The notes: generated by a model not told the origin, from the sequence alone. 64,000 bases of DNA from Hymenopus coronatus (GCA_030762935.1 CM060895.1:32726501-32790500), one strand, 5' to 3'. Positions 31,641-43,295 are shown, counted from the first letter of the stretch. Made by a program: numbers and translations.

Positions 31641-32494
31641 CCCTGATATATTCCATTCATATGACTTTCTCTACATCTCTGCAACAAATTATAGTTAAAA
31701 AGCTTATTCTTCTATTTTTACTTCCTGCCAATCCAGAAAAAATTATCAGAAATGGTCTTATTACTTGCTTCCTTGCAAGCAGAAGACAAATAAGGGAGTA
31801 CCATAGGTTAAAGTGACAGTCAAAAGCTGGTTGCTATGTGACTGAAATTCCTTTGTTTGTGCGGACAGTATGAGAAAAGTATAAGTTTTTCAAAGCTGAA
31901 ACCAAAAACAAGGAATGTCTAAAAAACGATCAACTCCATGAAAAAAATGTATATGACATAAATTGTATGTTTTAATGTGTTCTACAATTTTTGTGTGCTA
32001 AGTTTTTGTCCAACTCATATGGTTCAGCAGTTATGCAAAATTCCGTAAAATTCATCCAGAATAAACTAGTCTTCAGATGCTATTCCCAGAAAATTCAAGA
32101 TATACATTTTGTTTGTCAAGTAAATATCTTTAATATCTTACATTTTAATCAAAATCGTTAGCCATTTTCATGAAAATCAAAATTTTCGAAGAATGTTCCA
32201 TGTAAAGAGTAGTTGGGATGGGGGGATTTTCTTGAAAATCTTCATGTCTCATCCTTGGAAGATACCAAACTTAAATATCAAGTTTGGTATTTAACGTTCT
32301 TTTCGTTTTTGAGCTATGCTGTCCACAGATACACATGCACGCACACAAACGGACCCTTTTGTAAAAATGCTTTTTTTTGGACTCAGGGGGACGCAAAACG
32401 TATATTTCTGGTGAAATTTCGGTATTGAATTTTTTGGGTGCAATACAATACCTTCCCTATACAGTATGTACATAGTACCTGAAGAGAAAGTAAT
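31641..32494 (-). mobile_element. TH repeat, complete copy
   Basis: Right end CCTGATATATTCCATTCATA; internal blocks in order; near-palindrome about 32278-32294; CA tract 32330-32350; hairpin 32456-32490 ending GAAGAGAAAGTA. A small deletion near 31867 removes the GAGTTGACAAATTCC block. Confidence 0.9.
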
Positions 32495-32519
32495 ATATTT
32501 ATATATATATTCTTTTTGT

Positions 32520-33931
32520 GTATATATGTAAATGACATAAATAGTGTGTTTTAACGAGATCTGCATTTTCTTGTGTGGTAAGATTTTAGTATATCTCTTA
32601 TAGTTTACCAGTTATACAAAATTCAGCAAAATTCTTCCAGAATGAACAGACGCTATTCCCAGAAAGTTCAAGGTGTAATTTTTTGTGTGGTGTAAATAGC
32701 TTTAATGTATGGTATTTTAATCAAAATCGTTACCGCCATTTTGAAAAAAAAGTTCAACAATATTTCCATGTAAAGAGTAGTTTAGAGAGGGGAGATTTGT
32801 TTGAAAATTTTCGTGTCACATCCTTTGGGATACTAAACTTAAATACCAAGTTTGGTGTTCAATGGTCTTTTAGTTTTTTACTTTCTCCATACGCACTATG
32901 TACATAGTGTATAGAGAAAGTATTGCACTCCACCAAAAAATTCGATACCGAGATTTCACCGGAAATATATGTTTTAGGGTCCCCAATATCCAAAAAAAGC
33001 ATTTTCACAAAAAGGTCCGTGTGTGTGTGTCCGTGTGTCTGTGAACACGATAACTCAAAAACGAAAAGAGGTAAAATACCAAACTTGGTATTTAAGTTTA
33101 GTATCTTCCAGGGATGCAACACGTAGATTTTGAGAAAAATCCCACCACCCCCAACTACCCTTTACATGGAACTTTTTTCGAAAATTTTGATTTTCTCAAA
33201 AATGGCTAACGATTTTGATTAAAATTTTGCATATTAAAGATATTTACCTGACAAATAAAATGTATATCTTGAATTTTCTGGGAATAGCCTCTGAAGAGTA
33301 GTTTATTCTGGATGAATTTTACTAAATTTTGAATAACTGCTAAATCGTAAGAGATGGACAAAAACTTACCACACAAAAAATGTAGAGCACATTAAAACAC
33401 ACAATTTATGTTATATACATTTTTTTCGTGGAGTTCGTCGTTTTTGTGACATTCCTTATTTTTGGTTTCTGCTATGAAAAACGTATACCTTTCTCATATT
33501 TTAACTTGTCAACTCCTATCCATATAGACAAAGGAACTTCATTGACATAGCAACCAGCTTTTGACTATCACTTTAACCTACGGTTTCCCTTATTTCGCTT
33601 CTACTTACAAGGAAGCGAGTAATTAGAATATTTCTACTATTTCTTTCTGATTAGCATAAAGTAAATAGAAGTATAAGCTTTTTAAGAATTATTTGTTGCA
33701 GGGATATGGAGAAAGTCGTGTGAATGGTGCACATCAGATTTTTAACTATGCTGTCCAAACACACACACACCAACAAACGACACAAAGGTTTTGTAGAACT
33801 GCTTACTTTGGACTCGGGGGACATCAAAACATATATTTCCGGTTAAATTTTGGTATATAATTTTGGGTGGAATACAATACGTCCTCTGTACGCTATGTAC
33901 ATGGTACATATAGAGAAAGTAAGAAGTCCTT
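32520..33931 (-). mobile_element. TH repeat split by a nested TH copy
   Basis: The first part, 32520-32875, runs from GTAAATGACATAAATAGTGT to CTTTTAGTTTTT (near-palindrome about 32844-32860). After the insertion it resumes at 33739 with TTTTAACTATGCTGTCC, CA tract 33756-33772, AAACATATATTTCCGG and hairpin 33892-33928 ending TATAGAGAAAGTA. Its own right end is missing. Confidence 0.9.
32876..33738 (+). mobile_element. TH repeat, complete young copy nested in another TH copy
   Basis: A nearly consensus subfamily A copy of about 863 bp: hairpin 32878-32920; AAAAAATTCGATACCGAGA; GT tract 33018-33042; near-palindrome about 33078-33094; right end CACATCAGAT at 33730-33739. It resembles the copy at 12367 very closely. 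The target is an oligo-T within a TH copy of the other orientation. Confidence 0.95.
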
Positions 33932-33950
33932 AGAATACAACAAATCAGAT

Positions 33951-34666
33951 TTTTTACTTTCTCTTCACGTACTATACATATAATAGCTAGGTGTGGTATT
34001 ACATTCCACCTACAAATTCGATATCGAGATTGTAGTAGAAATATATTTTGAAGTCCCCTGAAAGCAAGCATAGCTAATTTAAAAGAAACTCCGCGCACAC
34101 GTGTATGTACATAACTCAAAAACGAGGACTGTTAAATACCAAATGTGAATTTTAAATGTAATATCTTCCGAGAATGCGTCACCAAGATTTTTAAGAAAAT
34201 CTCCCTATTCAAACCACCCTTTACATAGAACATATTTTGAAAATGCTTTTCTCAAAAATGGCTGACGATTTTAATTAAAATGCCATACATTAAAGACATT
34301 TACATGTCTTGAATTTTCTAGTAATCGCCTCGATGAATTTTGCAAAGAAATTTACTACACAAAAATCGAAGATCCAGGTAAACATACAATTTATGTATAA
34401 GATTTAATTGTTCCGAGTTATTCCTTGTTATTTTAAGCTGTGGCTTTTAATTCCTGGCCTTGCAAAGCGAACCGAATTTAAATTAACTTACATAATGACC
34501 AGCATTTTAAAAGATTTGATTATCGCTTTAAACTAATATATTTCCTTATCTCTCAATACAATCATTTCTGCTAATGTTTATTTTGATTACCCCAATTTAG
34601 GTAAAGAAATAGTCTCTTTAGCAACAAAAGTTTGTCGAGAAAGCCATGTGATTGGAGGACATCAAC
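33951..34666 (+). mobile_element. TH repeat (subfamily B-like), diverged
   Basis: The hairpin at 33955-33990 is degraded (ACGTACTATACATATAATAG). The TH order is recognisable through AACTCAAAAACGAGG, TTACCCTTT-like and ATTTAGGTAAAGAAATAG to GAGAAAGCCATGTGATTGGA and GACATCAA. A short right-end remnant (ATACAACAAATCAGAT) just precedes it at 33937-33952. Confidence 0.78.
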
Positions 34667-34885
34667 TCTGAGAACAGAAATAAAATCGATAAATCTTTAT
34701 TTCGACTACAGAAGGGATTTATGCATTTTTGAAAAGTTAGCAATGTACTTGCCGTTTAATTTAGGCCAGGTTACTATGTTTTTCGTGTTGGTAATGTTTC
34801 AACTTTTTACTAATTTTTCGGACATAAAAAAAAAGTATACTGACCGTTGATAACACGGGTTTTATGTTGTAATCTCATGGCTTAA
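34667..34885. other. Unassigned DNA
   Basis: Start of the 1.5-kb repeat-free interval. Nothing recognised. Confidence 0.3.
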
Positions 34886-35120
34886 TTGTTCTGCCCAATG
34901 GCATTAGACTATGTTTTAACCAATAATATTCCCGGATTTGATCACGTCATACGCCATACGTTGGATTGGTTAAGGACTGGCTTGCTTGCTTGCTTGCTTT
35001 CGGTGTGTCAGTATGTCTTCATTTCTTGTGTTCGTCTGTATCTAGCATCGTTAGTGACTTTCTTCAGAGTTTTAAGAGCTTCAAGAATTATCAGTTTTCT
35101 AACATTTTATATATAAAAGT
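34886..35120 (+). promoter_or_regulatory. Possible RNA polymerase II promoter (CCAAT and TATA motifs)
   Basis: Three CCAAT motifs in either orientation lie close together: CCCAATGG near 34896, AACCAATAA near 34918 and GGATTGGTT near 34963. TATATATAAAAG follows at about 35107-35118, in the usual promoter order and about 240 bp before an ATG in good context. Short motifs of this kind also occur by chance in AT-rich DNA. It could also be a solo LTR or retroelement leader. Confidence 0.35.
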
Positions 35121-35358
35121 GTTACGCTGTCATACGCCGTTTTGCACTCACTTTCTTCAGCTTTTGCCTCGCCACGTGTTCTCTATTATATCCCCTTTTA
35201 TCTTGAGCATCCCAGTTTATTCAACGTTTTACTGCCTTCCAAACGTTAATTTGTGTGTTGAATTGTGCGTTTTCGATAAACGTTTGTGCTATAAACGTTT
35301 TGTTTGTGTAATAAGCATTAGGGCTCAAGGCATTAATCTTGTAAAGAAATGTGACAAG

Positions 35359-35643
35359 ATGGCGTGTGCGTCAGATTGCAAGTTATTTTCGTCATATTGA
35401 GTTTTCAGGAGAGATAATTGTGAAGCCTTTTTCTTTGATTTCTTAAAGGATACGATGGGGTTTGAAACCTCTGGTCTTGAATTACGTTCTGACATTTCGA
35501 TGTGGAAGAATGTACGAGAACTATGTCCAGAAGAGAAAGGTGAACTGGGGTTTAAATTGGAAGGTTGCGATATCTGCACTGAACGGAAACGTTTGAGTGT
35601 TCTGGGAGGTATTTCGGCTTGTGGCCACGATTTTGTTAATTAA
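35359..35643 (+). CDS. Cysteine-containing ORF with one in-frame stop, unknown
   Basis: ATG at 35359 lies in strong animal context (CAAGATGG). The frame reads MACASDCKLFSSY, hits TGA at 35398-35400, then stays open to TAA at 35641-35643, with a second Met at 35455. The product past the TGA has polar, protein-like composition (GFETSGLELRSDISMWKN, CPEEKGELG) and a CDIC...C...H arrangement that might bind metal. I recognise no family. It may be a broken gene, a retroelement ORF, or chance. It lies in repeat-free DNA downstream of CCAAT/TATA-like motifs. Confidence 0.3.
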
Positions 35644-36217
35644 TTTTCTTCGATAACATGTTTGGTTTCGAAAAGAACTATAATAGACTAGTATTCTTTT
35701 GTTCGTGAAGTAGTTTAGTATCATATTTGTGGCGGAGTCAAAACTGATGGTAAAGGTCATCGTGGAATTGAGGGAAGAAAATATTAAGGTAAACTAAACT
35801 TGAATGATTTTTGTGTAAGGAAAAGACCACTTACTGCTATAGTCCAAGCTCCGTGTGTTAAGCGTGGGGAACTGTTGACTTACCAATGTACAGGTTGGTT
35901 AGCAAAATACTACTGCTATACATTGGACTTGTGAGCATTTTGCTGTGTGTTCCAAGGGCTAGTGTAAAATTCTTAAAATGATGTAGCACACTGCATAATT
36001 AAAGACCCGATGTAGTTTGAAAGTTAATCGCACTCTATTTTATGCACTCATTAAAATCTCTGATACGCCACTCGGCCACCTGTATCCCCTAAACTTCCAA
36101 TATCTTTCATGCTTAACATAAACCTAATCGCATTCTTTCCTGCCACACGGAACTTGGACTCAAGCAGTACTTCGTACTAACTGGATTTGTTACTTTCGTT
36201 ATTCTGCCATTAGAGCT
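35644..36217. other. Unassigned unique DNA downstream of the ORF
   Basis: No repeat family seen. AATATTAAGGTAAACT near 35783 looks like a splice donor, without independent support. Confidence 0.3.
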
Positions 36218-37059
36218 ATTTTTACTTTCTCTATACGTACTATATACATAGTATATAGAGAACGTATTGCACTGCACCCAAAAATTCGATACCGAGATTT
36301 CACCGGAAATATGTTTTAGGGCCCCTGTATCCAAAGAAAGTATTTTCAGGAAAACATCCGCGCGCGCGTGTGTCTGTGAACACGATAGCTCTAAAACGAA
36401 AAGTCTGTAAAATACCAAAGTTGGTATTTAAGTTTAGTATCTTCCAGGGATCAGACACTTAGATTTTGAGAAAAATCCCCCACCCCCGACTACCCTTTAC
36501 ATGGAAGTTTTTTCGAACATTTTTATTTTCTGAAAAATGGCTAACGGTTTTGATTAAAATTTCGTATATTAAAGATATTTACCTGACAAATAAAATGTAT
36601 ATCTTGGAATTTGCTGGGAATATCCTCTCCAGACTACTTTATTCTGGATGAATTTTACGAAATTTTGCATAACTGCTAAGCTATAAGAGGTAGACAAAAA
36701 CTTACCACACAAAAAATGTTGAGCACATTAAAACACACAATTTATGTTCTTTACATTTTTTTCATGGAGTTGATCGTTTTTTAGATATTCCTTGTTTTTG
36801 GTTTCAGCTGTGAAAAACTTAACTTTTCTCATATAGGAATTTGTCAGTTCTTGTCCACAGAAATAAAGGAACTTCAGTCACATAGCAACCAGCTTTTGAC
36901 TATCACTTTAACATATGGTACTTCCTTATTTCGTTTCTACTCGTAAGGAAGCAAGTAATAACACTTTCTGCTAATGTTTCTCGATTAGCATGAATTAAAT
37001 AGAAGCATAAGCTCTTAACCGAGATGTAGAGAAAATTATGTGAATGGAACACGCCAGAT
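36218..37059 (+). mobile_element. TH repeat, complete copy
   Basis: Hairpin 36222-36263 (stem CTCTATACGTACTATATACA); GC/GT tract 36358-36374; the near-palindrome's left arm is ATACCAAAG (about 36411); right end ACACGCCAGAT at 37049-37059. Confidence 0.92.
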
Positions 37060-37069
37060 TTTCATAGAG

Positions 37070-37423
37070 AAGTGGCGTGGTCGGCTGAAGGCCGTGACAG
37101 AAGCACAACTGGCCTAGTCGGGAAATCTATGAAGCTAAAGCCCGCTTTCTTCCATACGCGATCCAGATTTGGTACTTGTTTATTCCTCCATTAGAGCCAC
37201 TTTATAATTATTTGTCCGCTAAAAGCTTTTAGGGCCTTAAGCCGCAAAGTTTAACAGACGGTTTTTATAAGTAGAGGAACGGCCTGCGGCATGACGACAG
37301 GATGTGAAGCTAAAACCTCAATGAAGCATAAAACTCGGAACATCTAGCGGTCTTTAAGTCTGAGCTTGTTAATATATTCAATACTTTAAAATCCTGATCG
37401 CTTGTGAAGCTTTGCAGAAAATA
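37070..37423 (+). repeat. R2 dispersed repeat segment
   Basis: It shares with 48587-49155 the blocks ACGCGATCCAGATTTGGTAC, TTAGAGCCACTTTATAATTA, AGGGCCTTAAGCCGCAAAG (37230-37248), GACGACAGGATGTGAAGC and TAAAACCTCAATGA. Unrelated to TH. No coding capacity. Class unknown; an LTR-type element is one possibility. Confidence 0.7.
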
Positions 37424-37790
37424 TAGTTTCCGAAAAATATTTTAAAGTGTTTTTGAAAAACCAATGCTAAGTAGGGTTATTTGGGTAAATATATACGATA
37501 GTTACATCACACACACAGCGCTCTTAAGTGGTGGATAAACCTTCCACTGGCGACCCATATTTGAAAGTGTTAAACACGTAAGTTGTTCAGATGTGAAATG
37601 CATCAGATTGCCGAGGTTTCAACTTTTTGGGATAATCAGTATTTTAGCTTCTCAGATCCCTTGTCCATGCTTTGCAGCTTAGAGCCCTGAACGTTTATAA
37701 CAAGCCAGCGAATAACTACAAAGTGACTGTATCGAAGTAATGCCAGGTGGTTTAACCACCGTATGGAAATAATCTTCTTTGAAAATAAAC
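37424..37790 (-). repeat. R2 dispersed repeat segment, inverted
   Basis: On the minus strand: GCTGGCTTGTTATAAACGTT, AGGGCTCTAAGCTGCAAAGC, AACCTCGGCAATCTGATGCA, CATTTCACATCTGAACAACT, GGGTCGCCAGTGGAAGG and GTGTGTGATGTAAC. These parallel 48587-48935. With the preceding segment it forms an inverted pair. Confidence 0.75.
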
Positions 37791-37816
37791 TCTAAACTTC
37801 TATCATACCTTAATGG

Positions 37817-38658
37817 TTTTATTACCTTCTCTAGCCCCGTATGTACATAAGGATAGAAAAGTATTGTATTCTACCCAAAATTATATGTCAAGATTTCTCC
37901 AGAAATACATGTTTTAGGACCCCCTGAATCCAAAAAAAGCATTTTCAGAGACAGATCCGTGTGTCTGTGGACAGCATAGCTCAAAAACGAAAAGACGGTT
38001 ACATACTAAACTTGGTATTTAAGTTTGGTATCCTCCAAAGATGCGACACGAAGATTTTCAAGAAAATCCCCCCCACCCTTTACATGGAAACATTTTGGAA
38101 AATTTTATTTTTCTTAAAAATGGGTAACGATTTTGTTAAAAATACCACATTAAAGTAATTTCTATCACAAATAAAATGTATATCTTGAATTTTCTAGAAA
38201 TAGCTTCTAAAAGACCTGTTTATTGTGGATGAATTTTGCTTAATTTTGCATAACTGGTAAACCGTAAGAGAGACAAAACTTATTATACAAACATGTAGAT
38301 CTTGTTAAAATATAAAAGTTATGTCATATACATTTTTTTTGTGAAGCTTACCGTTTTTGAGGTATTCCTTGCTATTAGTGAAGTACTTATACTTTTCTCC
38401 GACAGGAAATGTCTTTTGTTCTACTTCAGGCCAAGCAAAGAAGCGATTTGCAATGAAAATTGCAGGTTAGATTTTAACTTGCTTGCTCGACTATCACTTT
38501 AGCCTAGTGCATTCCCTTAGTTCCAGTCTACTTATAAGGAACTAAGTAATACGTCTGCTAATGTTTATCTCGATTAGCGTGGTGTTGAAAGAAGAATTAT
38601 CTTTAATAAGAAGTTTGTAGAGAGCTAGAGAAAGTCGTGTGAGTGTAACACATCAGAT
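37817..38658 (+). mobile_element. TH repeat, subfamily B, complete
   Basis: The hairpin with CTCTAGCCCCGTATGTAC and ATAAGGATAGAAAAG (37829-37863) is a shortened B stem. Near-palindrome region 38006-38022 reads ATACTAAACTTGGTATT. The B-specific TTGTTCTACTTCAGGCCAAG lies at about 38418-38437, and the right end GTGTAACACATCAGAT at 38643-38658. Confidence 0.92.
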
Positions 38659-38811
38659 TTTTTTTCGATATAGCCTTTCTTTGATATACCTGGTAAAGGG
38701 TGTAATTGTGTAGTACCTACATTTAAATCCGTCTACATCTACTATAAAAACAAATATAACTTGAATGATTTAAATGGAATTATTAGTTTTTCTGACTTTA
38801 TAAGCAACGCA

Positions 38812-39643
38812 TTTTTACTTTCTCTAGACCCGTATGTACAATGTACATAGGGATAGAGAAGTATTGCATTCCACCCAAAAATTCGATGTCGAGATTTCAC
38901 CGGAAATACATGAAACCGAAAAAATCATTTCCAGAAAAAGGTCCGTGCGTGTGTGTGTGTCCGTGTGTCTGGGAACACGATAACTCAAAAACGAAAAGTA
39001 GCTAAAATACCAAACTTGATATTTAAGTTCAGTATGTTCCAGGGATGCGAAACGAAGATTTTGAGAAAAATCCGCCACCCCACACTACCCTTTACATGGA
39101 ACTTTTTAAGAAAATTTTGATTTTCTTAAAACTGGCTAACGATTTTATTATAATACTGTACATTAAAGATATTTACCAGCAAAATAAAATGTATAATTTG
39201 AATTTTCTGGGAATAGCTTCTAAAGATCTGCTTATTCTGAAGTTTGCTTAATTTGGCGTAACTAATAAACCATAAGAGATAGACAAAAACTTACCATACA
39301 AAAATTGTAGGCCTTGTTAAAATGCACAATTTACCATTTTCGAGGCATTCATTGTTAGTTTCAGTTGTGAAATACTTATACTTTTCTCAGACGGGAGTGT
39401 CCGTTTTTCTTTTGTTCTACTCCTGGCCAAGAAAAAAGCGATTTGTAATGACAATCGCATAACGACAGCTTTTAAAACATTTGACTATCGATTTAGCCTA
39501 GTGTATTCCCTTATTTTCTTCCTATTTATAAGGAACTAAGTTATAAGAACATTGTGCTGAATTAACAAGGTGCAGAAAGAAGAATCTTGTGCAAGAAGTT
39601 TGTAGAACGGCTAGAGAAAGTCACGCGAGTGTAACACATCAAA
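38812..39643 (+). mobile_element. TH repeat, subfamily B, complete
   Basis: The hairpin at 38815-38862 is the clearest B type: CTCTAGACCCGTATGTAC paired with GTACATAGGGATAGAG. GT tract 38947-38970; near-palindrome about 39007-39023 (ACCAAACTTGATATT); B block TTTTGTTCTACTCCTGGCCA; right end GTAACACATCAAAT at 39631-39644. Confidence 0.92.
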
Positions 39644-40082
39644 TTTTTTTATAACAAAAATCATTATAAAAGAGATTCATTAACGAAAACTAAAGATTTC
39701 AATATAAAATAAGGGCCGGAGGAAATACTGGGGAACTGAAATCGATTTTGAGTACTCATTCCGTATTGAATACTGCATACAAACTGATTCAAATCGTGTT
39801 TATTCTTTGGTCCAATTCCCTTTGAAAGTAGGATCGGATTGAAATATATTACATGGTTACACCTCCTTAAAAAGACTTTTTATGTAGTCCTAGCATTAAA
39901 ATGGCCTATTATGACGGTTTAAATCCTGCGAAATTACCTTATTTCTGGTAATGCAACATAGTAATGAGGTCATCACCGCCACAACATAATGTTTTCCATT
40001 ATGCCTATATGGTTACCCCGTGAATGCATCAGGAGCCTCAACAAGAAATTGAACAGTTTCAGATCTGGAGAACATATTTAAT
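39644..40082. other. Unassigned DNA
   Basis: No recognised repeat or gene. Confidence 0.35.
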
Positions 40083-40708
40083 TTTTACTTTCTCTAGCCC
40101 CGTATGTAAAATGTACATAAGGATAGAGAAGTATTGTATTCCACTCAAAAATTCGATGTTGAGATTTTGCCGGAAATACATGTTTTGGGTGCCTCTAAAT
40201 TCCAAAAAAAGCATTTTCAGAAACAGGTACCTGTCTGTGGATAGCATAATTCTAAAACGAAGGGATTGTTAAATACCAAACTTTCGAACATTTTGATTTG
40301 CTCAAAAACTGCTCTAACGATTTTGATTAAAATCTCTAATATTTAAGATGTTTTTATACCAAATAAAACACAAACACGATAAAACACAAATTATGTTATA
40401 TAAATTTTTTTCGTAGATTTGATCATTTTTATATATTCCTGTTATTGATTTCAGCTTTGAAAAACTTTTCTCTTACAGGATTTTGTCAACTCCTGTCCAT
40501 ACAAAGGAACATCAAGCGCATAGCAATCAGCTTTTATCACTTTTAACTTTTTGTACTCCCTTTATTTCTCTTCTACTTGCATGGAGGCAAGTAATAAGAC
40601 TATTTCTGCTAATTTTTTCTCGATTAGCATGAAGTAAATAGAAGAATAAGCTTGTTAAGAATAATTTGTTGTGGAGCTGCAGAGAAAGTCATGTGAGTGC
40701 AATATCTT
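40083..40708 (+). mobile_element. TH repeat with B-type hairpin and internal deletions
   Basis: The hairpin at 40087-40132 has the B stem (CTCTAGCCCCGTATGTA / TACATAAGGATAGAGAAG). A deletion joins the near-palindrome's left arm (ATACCAAAC) to TTTCGAACATTTTGATTTGC, and a second removes the TTCTGGGAATAG to GTAAGAGAT region. The right half is A-like (TCAACTCCTGTCCATACAAA). Right end GTGAGTGCAATAT is degraded. It may be a mosaic of subfamilies. Confidence 0.85.
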
Positions 40709-41207
40709 ACTGAAAACTTTCCCAAGAAATCGAAAACCTTACCAAAAGGTGAAATGTCAAAGTTTTCTTTCAATTTCGGCATACATTTCACCTTTGAATG
40801 TACAATCATCCGATGAAAAGTCACTTACATTCCAACTTTAAATTACTTACCGTAGCTAAAGTTTACATAATTAACAATTCTGAAAAGTATGCCAGTAATG
40901 TGGATTTATTAGTCAAACTAATTAGTCTAATTAGTCCTTTCTCTGTAGGTACCGGATAACCATCCATTCCATGTTTACCTTGCCTGTACAAATGTTTAAC
41001 AAAATATACAATCCTTGGGAAGAAACATTTTTAATTATTTGTACAACACTGCAAATATACTGCCAGTACAGAAGTGCTCTAAAAGGATGTTTGAAATTCA
41101 AATAGGTGACAAATGTTCGCATTTTATATGTAGAAATATTCAAAAGAAATTATGTTCAATCACTTCCAAAAATGATCCGGATTTGACAATTTTATTCTAT
41201 CACTTGA
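40709..41207. other. Unassigned DNA
   Basis: Short open frames on both strands (67-70 codons around 40931-41218) have no recognisable domain. Confidence 0.35.
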
Positions 41208-41345
41208 GCAATATGTAGTTGCTTGCTGGTCTGTTATAAACCTTTAAGGCCCTAAGCCGCAAAGTGTAGTGGAGGGATGCTTTCGAGGTCACGTGGTAGA
41301 CAGAGTAGTAATTTCCATGCTGAACCTCAACTATATATCTTAAAT
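41208..41345 (+). repeat. R2 dispersed repeat fragment
   Basis: GCTTGCTGGTCTGTTATAAA, AAGGCCCTAAGCCGCAAAGT and GTGGAGGGATGC match the start of the R2 unit at 48587; the similarity fades after about 41335. Confidence 0.68.
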
Positions 41346-41889
41346 CATAACTTAGGTTAATATTTATCTTATTGATATTTCAATAAACCAGAAAATTTAT
41401 AAATTTTTCCAAATTTTTCTCATTAGGTACACTTTTCAGAAACGTATAATAGAGCTATGATGTTTTGTAAATTATCAACATGTATTGCTATAAACACTGG
41501 TGAAAGTTTGTCACCTATGTATGCAATTCCTAAAGAAAACATTATAAATACCTAAAAATAATTAAAAATAATGTATATATAAATATATATTTTAAATGAT
41601 TATTTTTGGTTAAAAATATTACTTTTTAATCAGCTATTAACATTTTCTAAGATACTAAAAAGTGAAGTGTCTGTTTGTTTAGGAGGAAATGCACCTAAAG
41701 AGCATGAAACATTTTGCAAATTTTCTTGTTTATTGAAATATTAAGAAATTAATCCTTGAGTTAAGTTAGGCTTTGATTACGGTTTCTGAATTAGATGAAG
41801 TTTTTTTATAATCAACATTTCCAATATGATAACTTGTATAAGATTTCAAGAAACCTTAATGTATAATATGTTCAGCTTGAAATTGCTAC
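41346..41889. other. AT-rich unassigned DNA
   Basis: Flanked by two R2 fragments in the same orientation, so it could be the interior or an insertion within an R2-type element. Nothing recognised inside. Confidence 0.35.
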
Positions 41890-42045
41890 CGTCTCTACCA
41901 AGGTCCTTAAGTCGCTAAAGGCAGCGACTGCGGAGCGACGTCAGGACAAGTGGAGGGATCTGTAAAGCTAAAATCTCAATGATCCCAAAAAATAAACCTC
42001 TACAATCTAGCGAATTTTAAATCTGGACATTTAAGTTGCAATTCC
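41890..42045 (+). repeat. R2 dispersed repeat fragment
   Basis: AAGGTCCTTAAGTCGCTAAA, GTGGAGGGATCTGTAAAGC, TAAAATCTCAATGATCCC and AATCTAGCGAATTTTAAATC parallel R2 segments at 37280-37370 and 48740-48800. Confidence 0.68.
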
Positions 42046-42561
42046 GGATTGCCTTTGAAAGTTTTACCAAATTAAGTGGCTGATTAAAAACCACTTCCCT
42101 CCTTTTTTTCTCTTTTGACAAATTTTTAAATTTAAGTTTTATCTTAGTGTGTAATATTTTAAGACATATCTTGATACTGTCAGTCTTGTTTTGTAGATTG
42201 AGACAACGAAAATACATTACATAGCATTTTGCAAACGTCTCAGCGCGAAGTAAATATCTGAATTCGTTTCTGTAAGAAAATGTGTGAAAGCTGTTCGACA
42301 TTAGACAATAGTGGACAGAGAAAAATGCGACCATAACACATCAGCGGTTTGGGGTGGTGGGAAGGGTGGAGTGCCCAGGACTGTAGTGTGGCGACAGTTT
42401 GTGATAAGCGCCGTTGCAGCCACGGAACGCCCTCATTTTTGCTTCCCGCTGTGTCAAAATATACTGTTAAATGTGCTACTGTCATGCTTATATAACTTTA
42501 GCTTTGTTTACCCATTTTTAGTGACGTTTAGTATTTTTGACTCTGCATTAAAAAGAAAAAA
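42046..42561. other. Unassigned DNA with a GC-richer patch
   Basis: The patch at 42340-42450 has G-rich runs (GGGTGGTGGGAAGGGTGGAG). No family or domain recognised in the overlapping open frames. Confidence 0.35.
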
Positions 42562-43257
42562 CTCTGATGTGTTCCATTTACATGACTTTCTCTACATCTA
42601 TGCAACAAATTATCCTTAACAATTTTATTCTTCTATTTAATTTATTCTAACTGAGAAAAATTAGCAGAAATAGTCTTATTACTTGCTTCCATGTAAATAG
42701 AGGTGAAATAAGGGAGTACCAGGTTAAAGTGATAATGAAAAGCTGGTTGCTCTGTGATTGAAGTTTCTTTGCTTGTATGTACAGGAATTGATAAATTCCA
42801 GTATGAGAAAATTAAACTTTTTAAAGCTGAAACCATAAACAAGGAATATTTCAAAACTGATCAACTCTACGAAAAAAAAAATGTATATGACATAGTGTGT
42901 TTTATCGTGATCTACATTTTTTGTGTGGTAAGTTTTTGCGCATCTTTTACGGTTTGGCAATTATGAAAAATTCTGTTTAATTCATCCGGAATAAAGTAGG
43001 CCTCAGAGGCTATTCCCAGAAAATTCAAGATATACATTTTATTTGGTAAGTAAATATATTAAATATAGGATATTTTAATCAAAATCATTAGGGCAATTTT
43101 TAAGAAAATCAACATTTTCGAAAAAAAGTTCATGTAAAGGGTAGTTTACGGTGGGGGGATTTTCTTGAAAAGCTTCGTGTCGCAACCTTGGAAGATACCA
43201 AACTTAAATTCAAGTTTTGTTTTTAACGGTCTTTTCGTTTTTTGAGCAATGCTGCCA

Positions 43258-43295
<38 letters not shown>

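Noticed and set aside
42311..42619. 102-codon frame over the GC-richer patch
   Set aside because: It runs into the right end of a TH copy and shows no domain; overlapping frames on the other strand are equally open.
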